Shown: piece by piece, positions 62,650-64,000 of the stretch
Layout: each line of letters starts with the position of its first letter
Position numbering within the stretch: the stretch's first letter is position 1
Assembly: GCA_963845445.1 (NCBI GenBank)
Contig: CAWJSE010000002.1
Location: forward strand, 1,488,001 to 1,552,000
Source of the DNA: JABDBL01 sp963845445
GTDB lineage: Bacteria > Cyanobacteriota > Vampirovibrionia > Obscuribacterales > Obscuribacteraceae
Length of the DNA: 64,000 nt
Reading direction: 5' to 3'
Translations under genes and position numbers: made by a program
Notes under the pieces: generated by a model
Database searches by the model: none
What the model was told of the DNA's origin: nothing
What the model saw: only the letters and a program-made list of their open reading frames with translations

Positions 62650-63249
62650 ATGATAAGGATTATCGTAGTAGACGATCACAATGAGAGCCGCCAACGAATC
62701 ATCGGCGAACTTAAAGCCGGCAATTTGATAAATGTTATTGGCGAAGCGCAAACCTCTGACGAAGCTTTACAACTTTCTGAGAAACTTTTACCTGATGTCG
62801 TTTTATTAGACCTTCATTTACCGGGACTTCTTAGCCCAACTAGCTTGATACAAAAACTGAGCGCCTTGCGCAATGTCAAAGTTTTAGCCTTTGGAGACAA
62901 TAATAAGGCATCCGAAGTGCAGGATCTATTGGAAGCGGGCGCTAGCGGATACATAGTCAAATCAGACAACTCAGTCTTAATACGCATGTCTATTCTTATG
63001 GTGGCCCGTGGCTCAAAAAATATTCTCTCCCCAGCATTGCCTCGTCAGATTAATCGTTTAACCTCCCAGGAGCGGACAATTCTCAGGTATACCGGTCGGA
63101 CGACCAAGCCGCAAAAAGCTGCCGCCGATTTAGGTATTACCGAAAGCCAGCTAAACGACGCCCTCGCCCATCTAGCTACTAAACTAGACCTAGGCACCAT
63201 TGCCGATTTGAAAAAATGGGCAAGAAAAACGGCTTCTGATCGATTATAA
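62650..63249 (+). CDS. Response regulator of the NarL/LuxR type
   Basis: About 199 residues; GTG at 62644 or ATG at 62650. The receiver domain has the acidic pair in VVDDH, the phospho-acceptor Asp in DVVLLDLHLPG and SGYIVKSDN with the conserved Lys. The C-terminal helix-turn-helix (LTSQERTILRYTGRTTKPQK to LKKWARK) is LuxR/NarL-like but weakly conserved. No histidine kinase gene is adjacent. Confidence 0.88.
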   Translation: MIRIIVVDDHNESRQRIIGELKAGNLINVIGEAQTSDEALQLSEKLLPDVVLLDLHLPGLLSPTSLIQKLSALRNVKVLAFGDNNKASEVQDLLEAGASGYIVKSDNSVLIRMSILMVARGSKNILSPALPRQINRLTSQERTILRYTGRTTKPQKAAADLGITESQLNDALAHLATKLDLGTIADLKKWARKTASDRL

Positions 63250-63314
63250 TTATCTGACTGAAGTTGCCATTGTTTAATTGGCAACAAAAATATTTTGCAG
63301 CGAGGTTAAGCGCT

Positions 63315-63668
63315 ATGGTTAATTCTGTCGTTTTAGTAGGTCGTGCCGGTCGTGATCCAGAAATGAGATACTTTGAATCAGGCCGCGTCAAAACCAGCTT
63401 CTCAGTAGCAGTAAATAGACCTACAAAAGAAAAAGAAACCGATTGGTTCGACATTGAATTATGGGGCAGACAGGCTGAAATCGCCGGTGAATACGTCCGC
63501 AAAGGTAGTCTAATTGGCGTTGAAGGTCGTCTAGACTTTAACCGTTGGACAAGTGATGATGGCAATAAAAATGTCAAACCAATCATTCAAGCTAGCAATA
63601 TAAGATTACTGGGCAGCAAAAAAGACAGCGCAGGCGGTAGTTCTGATTTTCCCGCTGGCGATAATTAA
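63315..63668 (+). CDS. ssb: Single-stranded DNA-binding protein
   Basis: About 117 residues from the ATG at 63315. The OB-fold is clear: NSVVLVGRAGRDPEMRYFES, SFSVAVNRPTKEKETDWF, GQLxGVEGRLDF-type core and the NVKPIIQASNIRLLG end. The acidic tail that binds partners is almost absent (GSSDFPAGDN), so this is a short form; there may be a longer SSB elsewhere. Confidence 0.9.
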   Translation: MVNSVVLVGRAGRDPEMRYFESGRVKTSFSVAVNRPTKEKETDWFDIELWGRQAEIAGEYVRKGSLIGVEGRLDFNRWTSDDGNKNVKPIIQASNIRLLGSKKDSAGGSSDFPAGDN

Positions 63669-63718
63669 CATTTGATAGAGAAGCATCTAGCAACTAAAGA
63701 TGTCTGCAACTAAGAATA

Positions 63719-64000
63719 TTGGTAAAAATACTCGATCTCACAAAACCTCTTGATAACTTGCTGGAGATTTATAGCCATAAAAGCTATAGGGATCCAGATT
63801 TTTCATGTGTCGAGTGGTCCTCGATAGAGACACAAGGCTACCGTGTGTCAGCAATTGCTCTGGGCACGCAGACTGGTACACATATTGACGCACCTTCTCA
63901 CTTCAATGTTTCAGGAAAATGTCTTGAAGATCTTCCACTGGAAAACTTGATGGGACAATACTTTCTTATTGATTTACCAAAAAATGTCAATGAAAGTGAA
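63719..64000 (+). CDS. Cyclase-family (kynurenine-formamidase-like) protein, cut by window edge
   Basis: 94 codons are visible, starting at a TTG (63719), and the frame runs off the right edge. KILDLTKPLDNLLEIYSHK opens the fold and TQTGTHIDAPSHF is the metal-binding H-x-x-x-D-x-P-x-H pattern of cyclase/formamidase hydrolases. Another start, the ATG at 63700, is in a different frame (a one-base indel could connect it). Confidence 0.7.
   Translation, partial: MVKILDLTKPLDNLLEIYSHKSYRDPDFSCVEWSSIETQGYRVSAIALGTQTGTHIDAPSHFNVSGKCLEDLPLENLMGQYFLIDLPKNVNESE

Noticed and set aside
1..64000. CRISPR arrays, rRNA or tRNA genes
   Set aside because: No regular spaced repeats, no rRNA-like sequence and no tRNA cloverleaf were seen by eye on either strand; a computed search could still find a missed tRNA.

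Overview
The window is bacterial, AT-rich and densely coded on both strands. I saw no rRNA or tRNA gene and no CRISPR array. Several genes point to a non-photosynthetic relative of Cyanobacteria (Melainabacteria/Vampirovibrionia type): a secreted protein ending in an ARC6/IMS-like domain, a plant/cyanobacterial-style arogenate/prephenate dehydrogenase, a bifunctional homocysteine methyltransferase/methylenetetrahydrofolate reductase, and large secreted mosaic proteins. This placement is an inference. A phylogeny of lepA, clpB, gmk or rpoZ would settle it.

Layout. (1) 1-9.7 kb: a locally amplified family of family-3 solute-binding lipoproteins, with six intact copies and two decayed remnants, around a single amino-acid-type ABC permease/ATPase pair. 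A broken membrane gene with a spermidine-synthase-like domain sits among the copies. (2) 9.75-12.5 kb: tyrA-like and bifunctional methionine/folate genes. (3) 12.5-24.8 kb: an integrative element of about 12.3 kb. It is bounded by a 16-bp direct repeat and has a tyrosine integrase at the right end and an excisionase-like gene at the left end. Near both ends lie matching tandem 8-mer sites. Its cargo is a 954-residue secreted-type mosaic protein with a papain-like domain, a RES-toxin/Xre-antitoxin pair whose antitoxin carries a degenerate response-regulator receiver domain, a PIN-toxin remnant, a serine recombinase, and a replication-like module with a split DnaB-type helicase. It lies between the divergent genes for the methionine/folate enzyme and lepA. 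(4) 24.8-29.7 kb: lepA (frameshifted), an SGNH-like membrane protein, a SUFU-domain protein and pyrF. (5) 29.7-40.7 kb: surface-polysaccharide genes, namely an epimerase, a DegT aminotransferase, glycosyltransferases, an FdtA-like ketoisomerase and a hexapeptide acyltransferase (together resembling a dTDP-3-acylamino-3,6-dideoxyhexose route), plus hemL. (6) 40.7-64 kb: housekeeping and envelope genes. These are an M23 peptidase, an IMS-domain protein, maf, FHA and PP2C signalling genes, UbiB, lexA (frameshifted), gmk-rpoZ, dus, larC, clpB, a GGDEF-like protein, a nitroreductase, a heavy-metal P-type ATPase operon, an FKBP, a response regulator, ssb and the start of a cyclase-family gene.

A general feature is the number of genes broken by single-base indels: the synthase-like membrane gene, the DnaB-like gene, lepA, a CgeB-like glycosyltransferase, lexA, a secreted protein and the metal ATPase. 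Most indels fall in short A/T homopolymers, so uncorrected long-read assembly error is at least as likely as real gene decay. Fragments are listed separately, and each entry says how the frames rejoin.
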